Shown here piece after piece: positions 35,331-46,176 of a DNA stretch of 64,000 nt. The position numbers were made by a program, and so were the translations under genes. Numbering within the stretch: the first letter of the stretch is position 1; each line of letters starts with the position of its first letter. The notes beneath the pieces were generated by a model, which saw only the letters and a list, made by a program, of their open reading frames with translations, did not search any database and was not told where the DNA came from. The stretch lies in NCBI GenBank assembly GCA_030760725.1, contig JASWHV010000011.1, forward strand, positions 86,337,338 to 86,401,337. The letters are read 5' to 3'. Source of the stretch: Neostapfia colusana. Taxonomy: Eukaryota > Streptophyta > Magnoliopsida > Poales > Poaceae.

Positions 35331-37451
35331 ATCTGTGATACCCGGTTCCGAAAACAGAACCAAGTTAATGCATATGTGTGCCCAGGATGTTCATCACACA
35401 TACACATGTAATCCACAAACTGAATTCGGAATATAACCACGAATAAATAGTGTTTAAGTACTTTATTACATCGACTAATTGTCTCACTCATGATTGTCTA
35501 TCTTATTCTTGCAGCAGAAGTCTCTAAACGACAGCGAAAATAACTAAGTAGCAGCGGCTCCATCTTCAACTCCACAGGCAAGTTGACGGTAGTTCGCACG
35601 CCTAGTACTCCACATGGTCCTCGAAGTACTCTTCTCCTGTTGCTGATATTTATGTGATAATGCAAGGGTGAGTACATGTCGTACTCAGCAAGTGCGGGAA
35701 AAGTATGACATGTAGCTTACAACAAGGTAGGAATAAAAAGGCTCATTGCAGCAAGCAAGTTTTATTTCACAAACATGATAAAAACAGGAACTATTTCTAA
35801 GTGATATTTATCCCAACATGACCAAGTAAATCAGCATCGATTTCTCCATCATGATCCACCATTTATCACGTCTAAACCAACCATTAATTTTTCTCAAGTT
35901 CATCTCATGCTCATAAATATTCATAACCGTCTCATAATTCATATATCCAAAACCAAACTCAATGTCATGACTCAAAACAGTCTCAAAACCAATCCAATGA
36001 CCATACCATAACCATACCGAATAACCATCCCAAGTTTTCCCTTCTAATCATGTGAGTTGGCCAGGTGCTTGTGACCGTAAGCACGGCTATCATGATAGTT
36101 TTACACTCTGCAGAGGTGGCACCACTTTACCCACAAGTTTGTGATTTCGTCACCCGTCGGCGACTGCAGAACCTCCATTATACTAGTACGCAACCGTAGG
36201 TGTATGACCAAGAGATCACAAAATAGCCTTTACAAAGGGGCTACTAGATGTATGGACTCACTAAGATTTCACCGGCAGGCTCGAATCACCATTCTCCCAC
36301 CCACGGGCCCCCTCTTGTGCCATGCAGTTCCCAGGGCAGTCCTCTCTCGACTCCCATTCCCCGCGCCATTCATGGTCCATAACAAGCTAGCAACACAACT
36401 AATTAGTCAGCTAAGCCGCACCCATATTTGGCCTTGTGGTGGCACTGTTTTCCTGGCATGTGATGGCATGAACCGGTCCTTAGATCTACGGCAAGTAAAC
36501 CACCGTATCATTCAGCAACATCCACGAACCAAGCTTGCCTAGATCTCCCCCGATTCCATGCTCCTTATCATCATCAAGTTCTCATCATTATTATTCATAT
36601 GAGTGCAGTAGCTCGATATGTTTTATTTCAGCTTCCCGTATCCCGTAGACTAAGCGAAGCAAAAAGGAAAAACGACCATACCCGACTCATCTACTTTCCC
36701 AGCGACAAGGATGGTTAATAAAACTAGTTAACTCCTATAAAAGGGTATCCCATCAAGTTGACTCAAGCACATGAGTTTTCGCAAACAAAACAGTTTCAAA
36801 ACATGGGATCAATATGGTCAAGGGGCACTTGCCTTGCTCCCGTGGTTTTTGTTGTCCGAGCGTCTCGAAGTCTTGGTGATGTAGTTCTTCGTAGATGGCT
36901 TCCTGAGCTTGTCCTTCTACTCACGACCACACACATACAAAATTTACAGCAATCAAACATCATGCACAAACTTTACTCAAGATGTAATGGTGTAGATAAA
37001 TGCAAGTCCTATGGTGCTGTTTTATTAAACCAGTTTGTACATGTTCTTGCATGTTTTAATGGTCTTTCATGGGTTTTATGATGAACAAGAGTGTAGAGAT
37101 CGAGTGTGGACGTGGTGATGATCTTGACTCAAGATCTAGATCAATTCCATCGTCAAAACCCGATCAAAATATGATCTGTCCACACGTAAAAGTTTCTGCT
37201 CGATGGGAGCAAAGAAAAGGGGTGCGTAGAAACAGCGACGACGTCGTAAGATGGGTAACAAAGACCTACCTCACTTCCCTTTGGTGGCAGGGTCTTCCTC
37301 CTAGCAATGGCAGCAGCGGGGGCTCACCGGCGACTGAACTCCGGCGAGGGGGGGGGTTTAACTCGGCGAGTTGGGGGCTAGGGCCTCCAAGTCGCCGACT
37401 TGGGAGGAAGAAAAAGGGAAAGGGGTTACGGCCAAGGGGGGTGTTTGGGTT

Positions 37452-37460
37452 CTATTTATA
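37452..37460 (-). promoter_or_regulatory. TATA box of B 5' LTR
   Basis: TATAAATAG on the - strand, about 220 bp downstream of the G-box array. This would be the active promoter copy of the element. Confidence 0.72.
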
Positions 37461-37675
37461 AGGGGAAAAAGAGGAGTCCTACTCCAATTGGAGCTCAAGT
37501 AAGAGGCCTACTCAATTTTGGATCCCAACAAACTTATCTTTTCAGTTTGGTGCGGCAGCAATGTGGGGAAAATTTGGGGAAATTGTGTCGGTACCCTCAG
37601 TACCGGGTACCCCCGCGCACAGGAGAAAAATCCGCCTAAGGACCTCACCCCCTCCGTAGGGGTGAGCTCCGAAAG

Positions 37676-38208
37676 CGCCATGTGTCTGGCGGGGCCGGGC
37701 CTCCCCTCTCCCCAAAGGTGAGCTCCGGGCCTGCCACACGGCCAGTAGAGCCAGGCCTCACCCCCTCCGTAGGGGCGAGCTCCGAGGACGCCACGCGTCC
37801 AGTGGGGTCGGGCCTCCCTTCTCCTCAGAGGTGAGCCTCGAGGGAGCCACGTGTCTAGCGGGTGTCGGACCTCACCCCCTCCGTTGAGGTGAGCTCCGAG
37901 AGCGATACGTGTCCAGCGGTGCCGGACCTCACCCCCTCCCACGGAGGTGAGCTCTGAGGGTGACACGTGTCTAGTGGTGCTGGACCTCACCCCCTCCGTG
38001 GAGATGAGCTCCGAGGGCGCCACGTGTCCCGCGGTGCCGGACCTCACCCCCTCCGCAAGGGTGAGCTCCGTGGGCGCCACGTGTCCCGCGGTGCCGGACC
38101 TCACCCCCCCCCCCCTCCGCAGGGGTGAGCTCCGCGGGCGCCACGTGTCCCGCGGTGCTGGACCTCACCCTCCTCCGCAGGGGTGAGCTCCGCGGGCGCC
38201 ATGTGTCC
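37676..38208 (-). repeat. G-box array in U3 of B 5' LTR (about 10 units)
   Basis: Same unit as 21247-21840. Cores near 37678 (CATGTG), 37734 (degenerate), 37791 (degenerate), 37847, 37906, 37965, 38020, 38078, 38141 and 38200 (CATGTG). It has one unit less than the other LTR. Confidence 0.8.
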
Positions 38209-38384
38209 CGCGGCCCGGGGATGTGTCGACAGCGCACTTAGACAAATTGGAATTGGCTCATTTCAGTTATTTTTCCCCATTCCCTATCATTTTTATGATT
38301 CTTTCTCCATTTCTACTTCTTTTTTAATGTTTCTCTATATGAAAAATGTATGCAATGCACGGAAATGAATTTGAGGGTGTTACA

Positions 38385-38389
38385 CCGTC
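38385..38389. repeat. Target-site duplication of B, right copy (CCGTC)
   Basis: Matches 11452-11456. Confidence 0.92.
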
Positions 38390-38485
38390 CTCGAGCACGT
38401 TGCCACGACCCTCCAGTAAAGAACGGCCACGCGTACACTATGCCAGGAGCGTGCTGCCGGTTTGACTGTCGAGTACGCCCACTAC
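38390..38485 (+). other. Noncoding 3' region of element J (piece 2)
   Basis: About 100 bp between the insertions of B and E. It continues 11451 and is itself continued at 60385. With piece 3 it shows weak repetition of a GCGTGCTGCC-like block (38450, 60388, 60429). Confidence 0.6.
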
Positions 38486-38490
38486 GCCAA
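38486..38490. repeat. Target-site duplication of E, left copy (GCCAA)
   Basis: GCCAA precedes TGTGACGCCC and recurs at 60380-60384. Confidence 0.92.
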
Positions 38491-41293
38491 TGTGACGCCC
38501 TCAATTCTGTGGAAAACCACGGAACCGAGAACTAATGCATATGTGTGCCCAGGATGTTCATCACACATACACATACGTTCCACAAACTGAATTCAGATTA
38601 TATATTACCACGAATAACAGAGTTTATTACAACACCTCATGAGTCTTGGACCCATGCTCACAGCGGAAGTCTTATTTCTATGCAGCGGAAGTCCTTATTC
38701 AAATGCGGAAGCAAAAACTAATGCGGAAGCAAAACTAAGCAGAAGTGGCTCCATCTCTACTCCCTCCACAGGCAAGATTGAGAACAGATCACACGCCATA
38801 ACGCCCTACTTGATCTTCATAGTAGTCTTCTCTTGCTGTTGATGAAGAAATAATAATGCAAGTTTGAGCACAATGATGTACTCAGCAAGTGCGGAAATAA
38901 CACATGACATGCAGCTTATAATCAAGGTAGGCATAAATGGCTTATTTGCAGAAAAGCAAATTTATAAAATCGTGATAAAACAGCAACTTAATTTTAGATG
39001 AATGTAGTCCCAGCATGTATTAAATTACTAACATACCTCCATCACTTCCCGTGTTCCATCCGAACATTAACCAATCCTTTACTCATACTCACGAATACCT
39101 CCTCGTATTCGCTACCATCTCATCTCATAAAACAACCTCGTCTCGCACCGAGACCAATCTCATGTTATGACCCACCAGTCATGCAAACATCTCATCATCC
39201 GGACTCAACAGTCTCAAACCAAACCACAATCAATAACCATAACCAAGAACCTTCCCAATAACCATTCCAATAACCATCCCAGTAAACATCCCATCTAATC
39301 ATGGCAGTTTAGCCAGGTGCTTGTGACCGTAAGCTCGGCTATCATGATAGTTTTAATAACTCTGCAGAGTTTGCACCTCTTTACCCACAAGTTTGTGATT
39401 TTGTCACCCGTCGGCGACTGCAGAACCTCCATTATACCAGTACACAACCGTCGGTGTATGGTCAAGAGATCACAAAATAGCCTTTACAAAGGGGTTACTA
39501 GATGTATGGAATCACTAAGGTTTCACCGGCAGGCTAGAATCTCCAATTCTCCCACCCACGGGCCCCCTCTTGTGTCATGCAGTTCCCAGGGCAGTCCTCA
39601 CTCGACTCCCATTCCCCGCGCCTTCCACAGTCCATAACACTCTAGCAACTTACCTAATTACTTAGCTAAGCCGCACCCATACTTGGCCTTGTGGTGGCAC
39701 TGTTATCCTGGCAAGTGCATGCATGAACCGGTCCTTAGATCTACGGCAAGCAAAACCACCATCTCGTGCTACCTCATTCACAAACCCAGGCTTGCCTAGA
39801 TCTCCCCCGATCCATGTTCATTATTAACATCAGTTTCTTTTTATCAATACGAGTGCAGTTAGCTATATATCTCGCTTCCCAATCCCATGGACTCAGCGAA
39901 GCATAAAGCAAAAACCATACCCGACTCATAAACTTCCCACGCGACAAGGATGGTTTAATCAAAACTAATAAACTCCTATAAAAGGGTTTCCCATAATGTT
40001 TGACTCAGTACGCACACCTTTTCGCAAATCAAAACAGTTTTACCCAAAACATAGGATCAACATGGTCAAGGAGCACTTGCCTTGTTCTTGCGGTTCCGGT
40101 TGTTCTTGATTCTCAAAACCTTGTTGCTGCAGATCGTTGTAGACAACTTCCTGAGTTTGTCCTGCTATGTAGGATTCATGTGCATACAAATTCACAGCAA
40201 TCAATAACATGCACAAACCCTAAACTAGATGCGATGATGCACATGCATGCTATCCTACGATTAGTTCTATTAGATTGATCTGGTGTTCTTGCATGGCTTG
40301 CATGGTCAGAGGTGTTCAGATCAAAGATGAACATGGCGATGATCTTGTCTTTAGATCAAACTGATCATCGAGTGTTCTGCCCATGAAAAGGCTTCTGTTC
40401 GAAAGGAATCGAAGAACAGACGCAAAGAGATGAACAACATGATGTCGTAAGGTGGTATTGAAGTCCTACCTCACGTTCTTCTTGTCTTCGGGGTCCTCCT
40501 CAGACCGCTTGGTTCTCCTCCGATGATCTCCCTTGTTGTGCTTCGGCGATGTTTTGCTCGGCGAGTTAGGGCTAGGGCTCTAAGTCGTCGGCTCAGGAGT
40601 TGAAAGAGAAGTTCGTGGTTTCGGCCAGAGGTTTTGGGTTCTATTTATAATCGGGAAGAGAAGAGTACTAATCTGATTGGATCCCGAATAAGAGTCTTAC
40701 TCAGATTCTTGTTAGATCCTAACGTCTTATCTTCGGTAACATTGTGGAGTTTAGATCGGTTTCCGTTGCGTACCGGTATCTTTACGCGTAAAAACCGCTC
40801 CAGACTCGTTACCTCCGTGGTGAAGAGCTCCGGAAGCTCCACGTGTCCTTCCGGTGATAAGCTCCGGTGGCGACACGTGTTCGATAGATCCGGACTCCTC
40901 TGAGATGAGCTCCGAGATTGACACGTATCCCCCGCGACTGGTCCTCTTATTTCCGCGAGGACTAGCTCCGGGGATGACACGTGTCCTGCGGAAATGCCTT
41001 TGCTTCTTCCGCAGAGGCTAGCTCCGTGGGCAACACGTGTCCCATAGGATCGAACCTCTCCCCTTTGCGGAGACGAGTCCCGAGCCTGCCACGCAGCCAG
41101 CTTGGCGGCGGCCTCTCCCCACTTTGCGGGGAGGAGCTCCGATCACGCCACGTGGCCTGCTGGCCGTGGAAGTTGCCTTCGGCGCTCTCTGAAGGCTTTA
41201 TTGGCTATTCTTTTGATAATTCTCTCTGTTCCTATTTTTCATTAAAATGTTTCCTTTTCATAGGACACGAGCACCCGAGATGAGGGTGTCACA
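38491..41293 (-). repeat. 3' LTR of element E (2803 bp)
   Basis: TGTGACGCCCTC to GGGTGTCACA (+ strand). It matches 57577-60379 over its whole length. TATA box (- strand TATAAATAG) at 40641-40649; G-box array at about 40839-41160. No gene. Confidence 0.93.
40839..41160 (-). repeat. G-box array in U3 of E 3' LTR (about 7 units)
   Basis: Cores near 40840, 40875, 40921 (degenerate), 40977, 41034, 41090 (degenerate) and 41148, mostly 55-58 bp apart, with GAGCTCCG or TAGCTCCG between them. The first spacing is shorter (35 bp). Confidence 0.75.
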
Positions 41294-41331
41294 AATCTAC
41301 CCCCCTTAAATTGAATCTCGTCCTCGAGATT
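41294..41331 (-). promoter_or_regulatory. Polypurine tract of E with adjoining palindrome
   Basis: The - strand AAGGGGGGTAGATT abuts the 3' LTR. The palindrome at 41314-41331 has arms AATCTCG and CGAGATT, as in A and D. Confidence 0.87.
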
Positions 41332-44018
41332 CGTTAGTAGAAAATAGATGGGGAAATTATGCCTTGATATCCTCTTCACGTTCCCATGTGGCTTCAGCTT
41401 CAGTGTGATGGCTCCATTGTACCTTGCACCATCGAATCACCTTGTTTCGGGTGACCCTTTCCTTTACGTCCAAGATTTGGACAGGATGTTCTGCGTAAGT
41501 CAGGTCCTCTTGAAGTTCAAGTTCTCCCATTGACACTTGTTCCTCTGGCATTCTCAAGCACTTCTTGAGCTGGGATACATGAAACACGTCATGTACGTCG
41601 GAGAGATGGTTTGGGAGCTCTAGTTGATAGGCTACTTCTCCTCGCTTGTCCAAAATATTAAATGGTCCGATGTAGCGAGGCGCTAGTTTGCCTTTGACGT
41701 TAAAACGTCGTTGGCCTCGGATAGGCGATACCTTAAGGTATACGAAGTCTCCTACTTCAAAGGTCAACTTCCTACGCCTATTGTCCGCATAGCCTTTCTG
41801 TCGTGACTGAGCAGCCTTTAAGCTTTCCCGTATCGTTAGGACTTGCTTTTCAGCCTCTTGTAGTACTTTGGGTCCAAACACCTGGTTCTCTCCAGTCTCG
41901 TTCCAGAACAGTGGCGTTCTACACCGTCTACCATATAAGGCTTCGAAAGGCGACATCTTCAAGCTAGCTTGATAGCTGTTGTTATAGGAGGACTCGGCAT
42001 ACGGTAAACTCCTATCCCAACTACGCCCACGTTTCAAGACGCAAGCTCTCAACATGTCCTCCAAAATTTGGTTCGTCCTTTCGGTTTGCCCATCTGTTTG
42101 TGGGTGATAGGTGGAGCTAAAATCCAGTCGTGTACCCATGGCTTTCTGCAGCTTCCTCCAGAATCTAGAGGTAAACTGAGAACCTCTATCTGAGACTATC
42201 CTTTTTAGAACTCCATGACGGCACACGATCTGCTCCATGTACAATTCTGCCAATTGTGCTACATTGTAACTGGTCTTTACAGGGAGAAAATGGGCGGTTT
42301 TCGTCAATCGGTCCACAATGACCCAGATGGAGTCATATCCTGACTGAGTCCGTGGCAATCCGACGATAAAGTCCATACTGATGTCCTCCCATTTCCATTC
42401 AGGTATTTTTAGAGGTTACAACAACCCAGCGGGTTTTTGATGTTCGGCTTTTACCTGTTGGCATGTGTCGCATAGGGCAACGTATTCGGCTATATCCCTC
42501 TTCATACCATCCCACCAATAGCAAGTATTTAATTCCTTGTACATTTTGGTGCTCCCTGGATGTATGGAGTAGGGTGAATCATGTGCCTCCTTCAATATCA
42601 CGTTGCGAAGGTGTCTTATGTTTGGCACACAAATCATTTTTCCTAGCCAAAGCGTACCCTTTTCATCCTCCTTGAAATCCTTCTCTATCCCTTGTCGGAT
42701 TCTTTCCTTGATCCCCTCGTCCGTTGCTTGTCCCTTTCTTATTTCTTGCTCCAATGGGGAGTGGATCTCCATTATTTCCATGTTATTCAAGAATCCGAGG
42801 TGTAACCGTTCGAACTCCTTACGTAGTTCAGGTGGTTGCTCCCGAACCGTGAGTTGGTGGCATGCTCCCTTTCTGCTCAGTGCGTCAGCGACTACATTGG
42901 CCTTCCCGGGGTGGTAGTTGATTCCCACATCATAATCCTTGATGAGTTCTAACCATCGACGTTGCCTCAAATTCAAGTCTGTTTGTGTAAATATGTACTT
43001 GAGGCTTTTATGATCCGTATAGATCTCACATCGATGACCAAGGATATAATGTCTCCAAATCTTCAATGCATGCACCACTGCTGCTAACTCCAAGTCATGC
43101 GTAGGATAGTTAAGCTCATGCTTCTTTAATTGTCGTGAAGCATAGGCTACCACTTGTCCTTCCTGCATGAGTACACATCCGAGTCCTTGTCTGGATGCGT
43201 CACAATATATGTCAAAGCTCTTGCTTACGTCTGGCAATACCAGAATTGGTGTTGTGGTTAGCCTTTTCTTGAGTTCCTCAAAACTTTCTTGGCAGGCTTG
43301 TGTCCATTGAAAGACTTTCCCCTTCATTAACAACTCCGTCATAGGTTTTGCTATCTTGGAGAAGTCTTTAATGAAGCGCCGATAGTATCCTGCCATTCCA
43401 AGGAAACTTCGAATATCCCTCACGCTCTTCGGCTGGTCCCACTTCAGAACATCTCTCACCTTTCCAGGATCAACCGATACCCCTTCCTTGGAGATGATGT
43501 GGCCTAGGAAAGATGTTTTCTTAAGCCAAAATTGACACTTGTTGAGCTTGGCATACAATTGATGCTCGCGCAGCTTCTGCAAGGTCAATCTCAGATGTTC
43601 TTCATGCTCCTCCTTACTTTTTGAATACACCATAATGTCGTTGATGAAAACCACGACGAACTTGTCCAAGTACTCCATGAAAACCTTATTCATAAGGTAC
43701 ATGAAGTATGCGGGTGCATTCGTCAATCCAAAAGACATAACGGTATATTCATATGAACCATACCGCGTCCGAAAGGCTGTCTTAGGTATATCGGAGGGCT
43801 TAATCTTCAGCTGCAAATATCCCGACCGAAGATCAATCTTGGAGAACACTTGGGCTCCTTTCATTTGATCTAACAGGTCCTCTATACGGGGCAGAGGGTA
43901 TTTATTCTTGATTGTTACCTCGTTGAGAGACCTGTAGTCCACGCACATTCTTTGGGTTCCGTCCTTCTTGTCCATGAAGAGTACCGGGGCTCCCCATGGT
44001 GACGAACCTGGACGGATA
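41306..44018 (-). pseudogene. Element E pol: RT, RNase H, integrase, chromodomain
   Basis: It resumes left of G with RT (MDKKDGTQRMCVDYRSLNEV), then RNase H (CDASRQGLG, YTDHKSLKY), the integrase HHCC finger, the integrase core (DFIVGLPRTQSG, SDRGSQFTSRFW, HPQTDGQTERTNQ), the GPF module and a chromodomain. The RT motif reads FINDIMVYSK; the codon at 43640-43642 changed from GAC to AAC, so the first catalytic Asp is Asn. TAA at 42416-42418 replaces CAA (Gln), and TAA at 41357-41359 replaces GAA (Glu) near the C-terminus. The natural stop is at 41306-41308. The N-terminal end of RT lies right of G at 55364. Confidence 0.94.
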
Positions 44019-44023
44019 AAACC
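44019..44023. repeat. Target-site duplication of G, left copy (AAACC)
   Basis: AAACC precedes TGTCGAAGTG and recurs at 55359-55363. Confidence 0.92.
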
Positions 44024-45122
44024 TGTCGAAGTGTGCGATCAACACTTCCCCCGGGCCTGCACTGGGCAGCCCGCGGAGGTTCTTTTTTCGGAGGGGCTAG
44101 TTCCTAGCGGAGAGCTTGCGCGGATGGACGAGTTAGTGAGAGCTTGACACGGGAAGTTTTACGTGGTTCAGGCCGCCGGAGCGTAAAACCCTACGTCCAC
44201 GGCGAGCTATGGAGCTCGCTGTATTGCTTGCTGCTCAGGGCCGGGGGCCTGAGCTTGGGGGTGAGTTACAGCTTGAGAGTGTATGGCTAGCGTATGAGTT
44301 GCAGAATGCGAACCCTTGCTATCGACGCCTACCCGAGCCTTTTATAGTCCAAGGCTCGGGCGGCTTACAAGGGAAGCCGAGACCCGACAGGTGGTCCCGG
44401 GGAGATTGTCTATTATCTACCGTATCTGTAGTTATGCCGGTGGTTGCCTCCGGTCGAAGGCTTCTGAGTCTTCCTTTTGCCGCCCTGCCCATGCCGTGCG
44501 CCAGTCGTAGTGGTTGATGACGGCGCAGGCGGCATGGGATGTCTTGTCGCAGCGTTTATTACCTGTCAGGTTCTGACACCACGCGCCAGTCTGTGATGCG
44601 ACTGGACGCAACGGCACCTGACAGGCGCGTGCTCCGCGTTTCCGTGTCTTGGGAAGACACGGGCCTTGAATTCCTTGTACGGGCAAGGTGAGGGGCGCCT
44701 TTACGCCCGCTGCCTACCGCTCGGGGGCAGGCAGCACCGTTCTTCCAGCCACGTGGCGGGTCCGGAGCTCTTCTCTGAGGAGAGGGAGGTCCGGCCCTGC
44801 TGGACGCGTGGCGCCTTCGGACCTCTCTCCCGCAGAGGGGGAGGTCCGACTTCTGCATGCCACGTGGCGGGCCCGGAGCTCACCTCTGAGGAGCGGGAGG
44901 TCCGACCTCGCTGGACGTGTGGCGTCTTCGGACCTTTCTCCCGCGGAGGGGGAGGTCCGGCTTCTGTATGCCACGTGGCGGGCCCGGAGCTCTCCTCTGA
45001 GGAGAGGGAGGTCCGGCCCCGCCAGACGCGTGGCGCCTTCGGAGCTCTCCCTGCGGAGAAGGGCGAGCACCTTAGGCATTTTACCCTGTGCGCGGGGGTA
45101 CCCCATATCTCAGGTACCGACA
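44024..45122 (-). repeat. 3' LTR of element G (1099 bp)
   Basis: Same length as 54260-55358 and nearly identical. TATA box (- strand CTATAAAAGG) at 44339-44347; G-box array at about 44748-45040. The ORFs here recur in the other LTR only because the DNA is duplicated. Confidence 0.93.
44748..45040 (-). repeat. G-box array in U3 of G 3' LTR (6 half-units)
   Basis: GCCACGTGGCGGG alternates with GACGCGTGGCG(C/T) about every 55 bp (44748, 44801, 44859, 44914, 44970, 45024). Thus the higher-order period is about 110 bp. Between them are GGAGCTC, an inverted repeat around GAGGAGAG, and GGAGGTCCG. The array in the other LTR is at about 54985-55275. Confidence 0.78.
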
Positions 45123-45785
45123 GTGGCCCCCGGGCCCATCTCAGGGGAGATAGCGAGCCCGAGGTGGGACCTCCGTCTATTCCGATCCGCGCACTTTCTC
45201 TAAGTCTCGACTTGACCGCTGCCGGAGCACGAACGGCTGCGAGGTCGTGAGAGCGTGCGCCCACTTGATGATTGCTCTTACTGCGGGGACGGGAGCCCCG
45301 GCCATGTTGAGCACGCAGGGCTTTCGGAGCTCTTCTACCGCGGGGGGAGGTCCGGCTTCCGTCTGCCACATGGCGAGCCCGTAGCCCCTCTCAAGGAAGG
45401 GGAGAGTTCCGGGCCTGCTGGACTCGTGGGACCCCTGGGTCCCGCCCCCTCTAGCCCTGGGTCGAAGTAGTTGGTAGCTCCTTTCCCCCTACTTCACGCA
45501 GTCCCCGTTGCCGCAACCTGGAAGTCCTGCACACAGGTAGGGGAAACGTAATTCTCCTTGGGGCTCCCCCTCCCTTGTTTTACAGTCTTATTTGACTTAC
45601 AGCCCCCAACCATACGCTTGATGCTTGGGGTTTGTAGAGAGGGGGAGCTGAGCACACGGCAGCCATGTACTGCAAGGGTGATAAAAAAATAACTCAATTC
45701 ACAATTCAAATGAGTACAAGGAAAGAGCAAAGTAGGGCAGACTTCTTTTCGCACAACCTTCCATAGGAGGAAGGCAGGCTAAATA
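45123..45785 (-). other. 3' noncoding remnant of G, with polypurine tract
   Basis: The - strand GGGCCCGGGGGCCAC abuts the 3' LTR. Beyond it lies about 650 bp without an ORF that I can support. The boundary with H is not visible; 45785 is only a rough limit. Confidence 0.55.
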
Positions 45786-46176
45786 TGGAGGCCACGACCC
45801 ACCCCATTAAGAGGGGAAGCAAGACTCTACGCGCTTGGAGTCGGAACCAGGCAAAGCTGAACGTAGTCCTGGACCGTCCCCTGGGGTTTAGCTGCTCCGA
45901 GCGCTGCTCCTGGACTCTCACCGTGATGGAACTCCTGCGTCTTCCTCTCACCGTGATGGTGAATGGCACCCAACCGGGTGGCGTAGGTCCTGCGGGAACC
46001 TCGACATAGATCGTCCACGTCTTGTTCCCCCCTTCGCCTTCTTCCTTGGCGAAGTATTGCGGCATCTGGTTGTACCCAAAATATTGGAGCATTTGCCACA
46101 ATGCTTCCGGGTAGCCGCTACGGTCAGAACAGTGGGAAACTACCCACCCGTTCTCCAACCGTTTATCTGCTGCCAT
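45786..46176 (-). CDS. Element H ORF, unknown function (YFGY-type segment)
   Basis: Starts MAADKRLENGWVVSHCSD at 46176 and is open to a stop at 45706-45708, but the part left of about 45830 may belong to G. It contains GYPEALWQMLQYFGYNQMPQY and then a basic stretch (TVRGRRRSSITVRVQ). The segment of the type 'GW, then W-x-M-x-x-YFGY' reminds me of small uncharacterised ORFs of grass retrotransposons, but I cannot name a family. No zinc knuckle, protease or RT motif is seen. An overlapping frame (46099-45827) reads ESPGAALGAAKPQGTVQDY, which may be the original continuation after a frameshift at about 45925. Confidence 0.45.

Larger units (their letters stand above)
11457..38384 (-). mobile_element. 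Element B: Tekay-type chromovirus with internal deletion, carrying nested C and D
   Basis: A - strand element with 3' LTR 11457-22014 (split by C), polypurine tract, a short fused coding remnant, gag (split by D), leader, degenerate PBS and 5' LTR 35334-38384. The flanks carry CCGTC on both sides. Without the nested elements it is about 8.8 kb. RT, RNase H and integrase are absent. The breakpoint at about 22290 joins the protease/RT linker to the codons before the chromodomain. Confidence 0.92.
35334..38384 (-). repeat. 5' LTR of element B (3051 bp)
   Basis: TGTGATACCCGG to GGGTGTTACA (+ strand). It matches 11457-12933 plus 20394-22014 throughout and shows the empty site of C at about 36810. 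TATA box (- strand TATAAATAG) at 37452-37460. Confidence 0.92.

Noticed and set aside
21247..38208. CRISPR-like arrays (regular repeats with spacers)
   Set aside because: The 'spacers' are themselves copies of one unit, no cas gene exists, and the context is a plant LTR.
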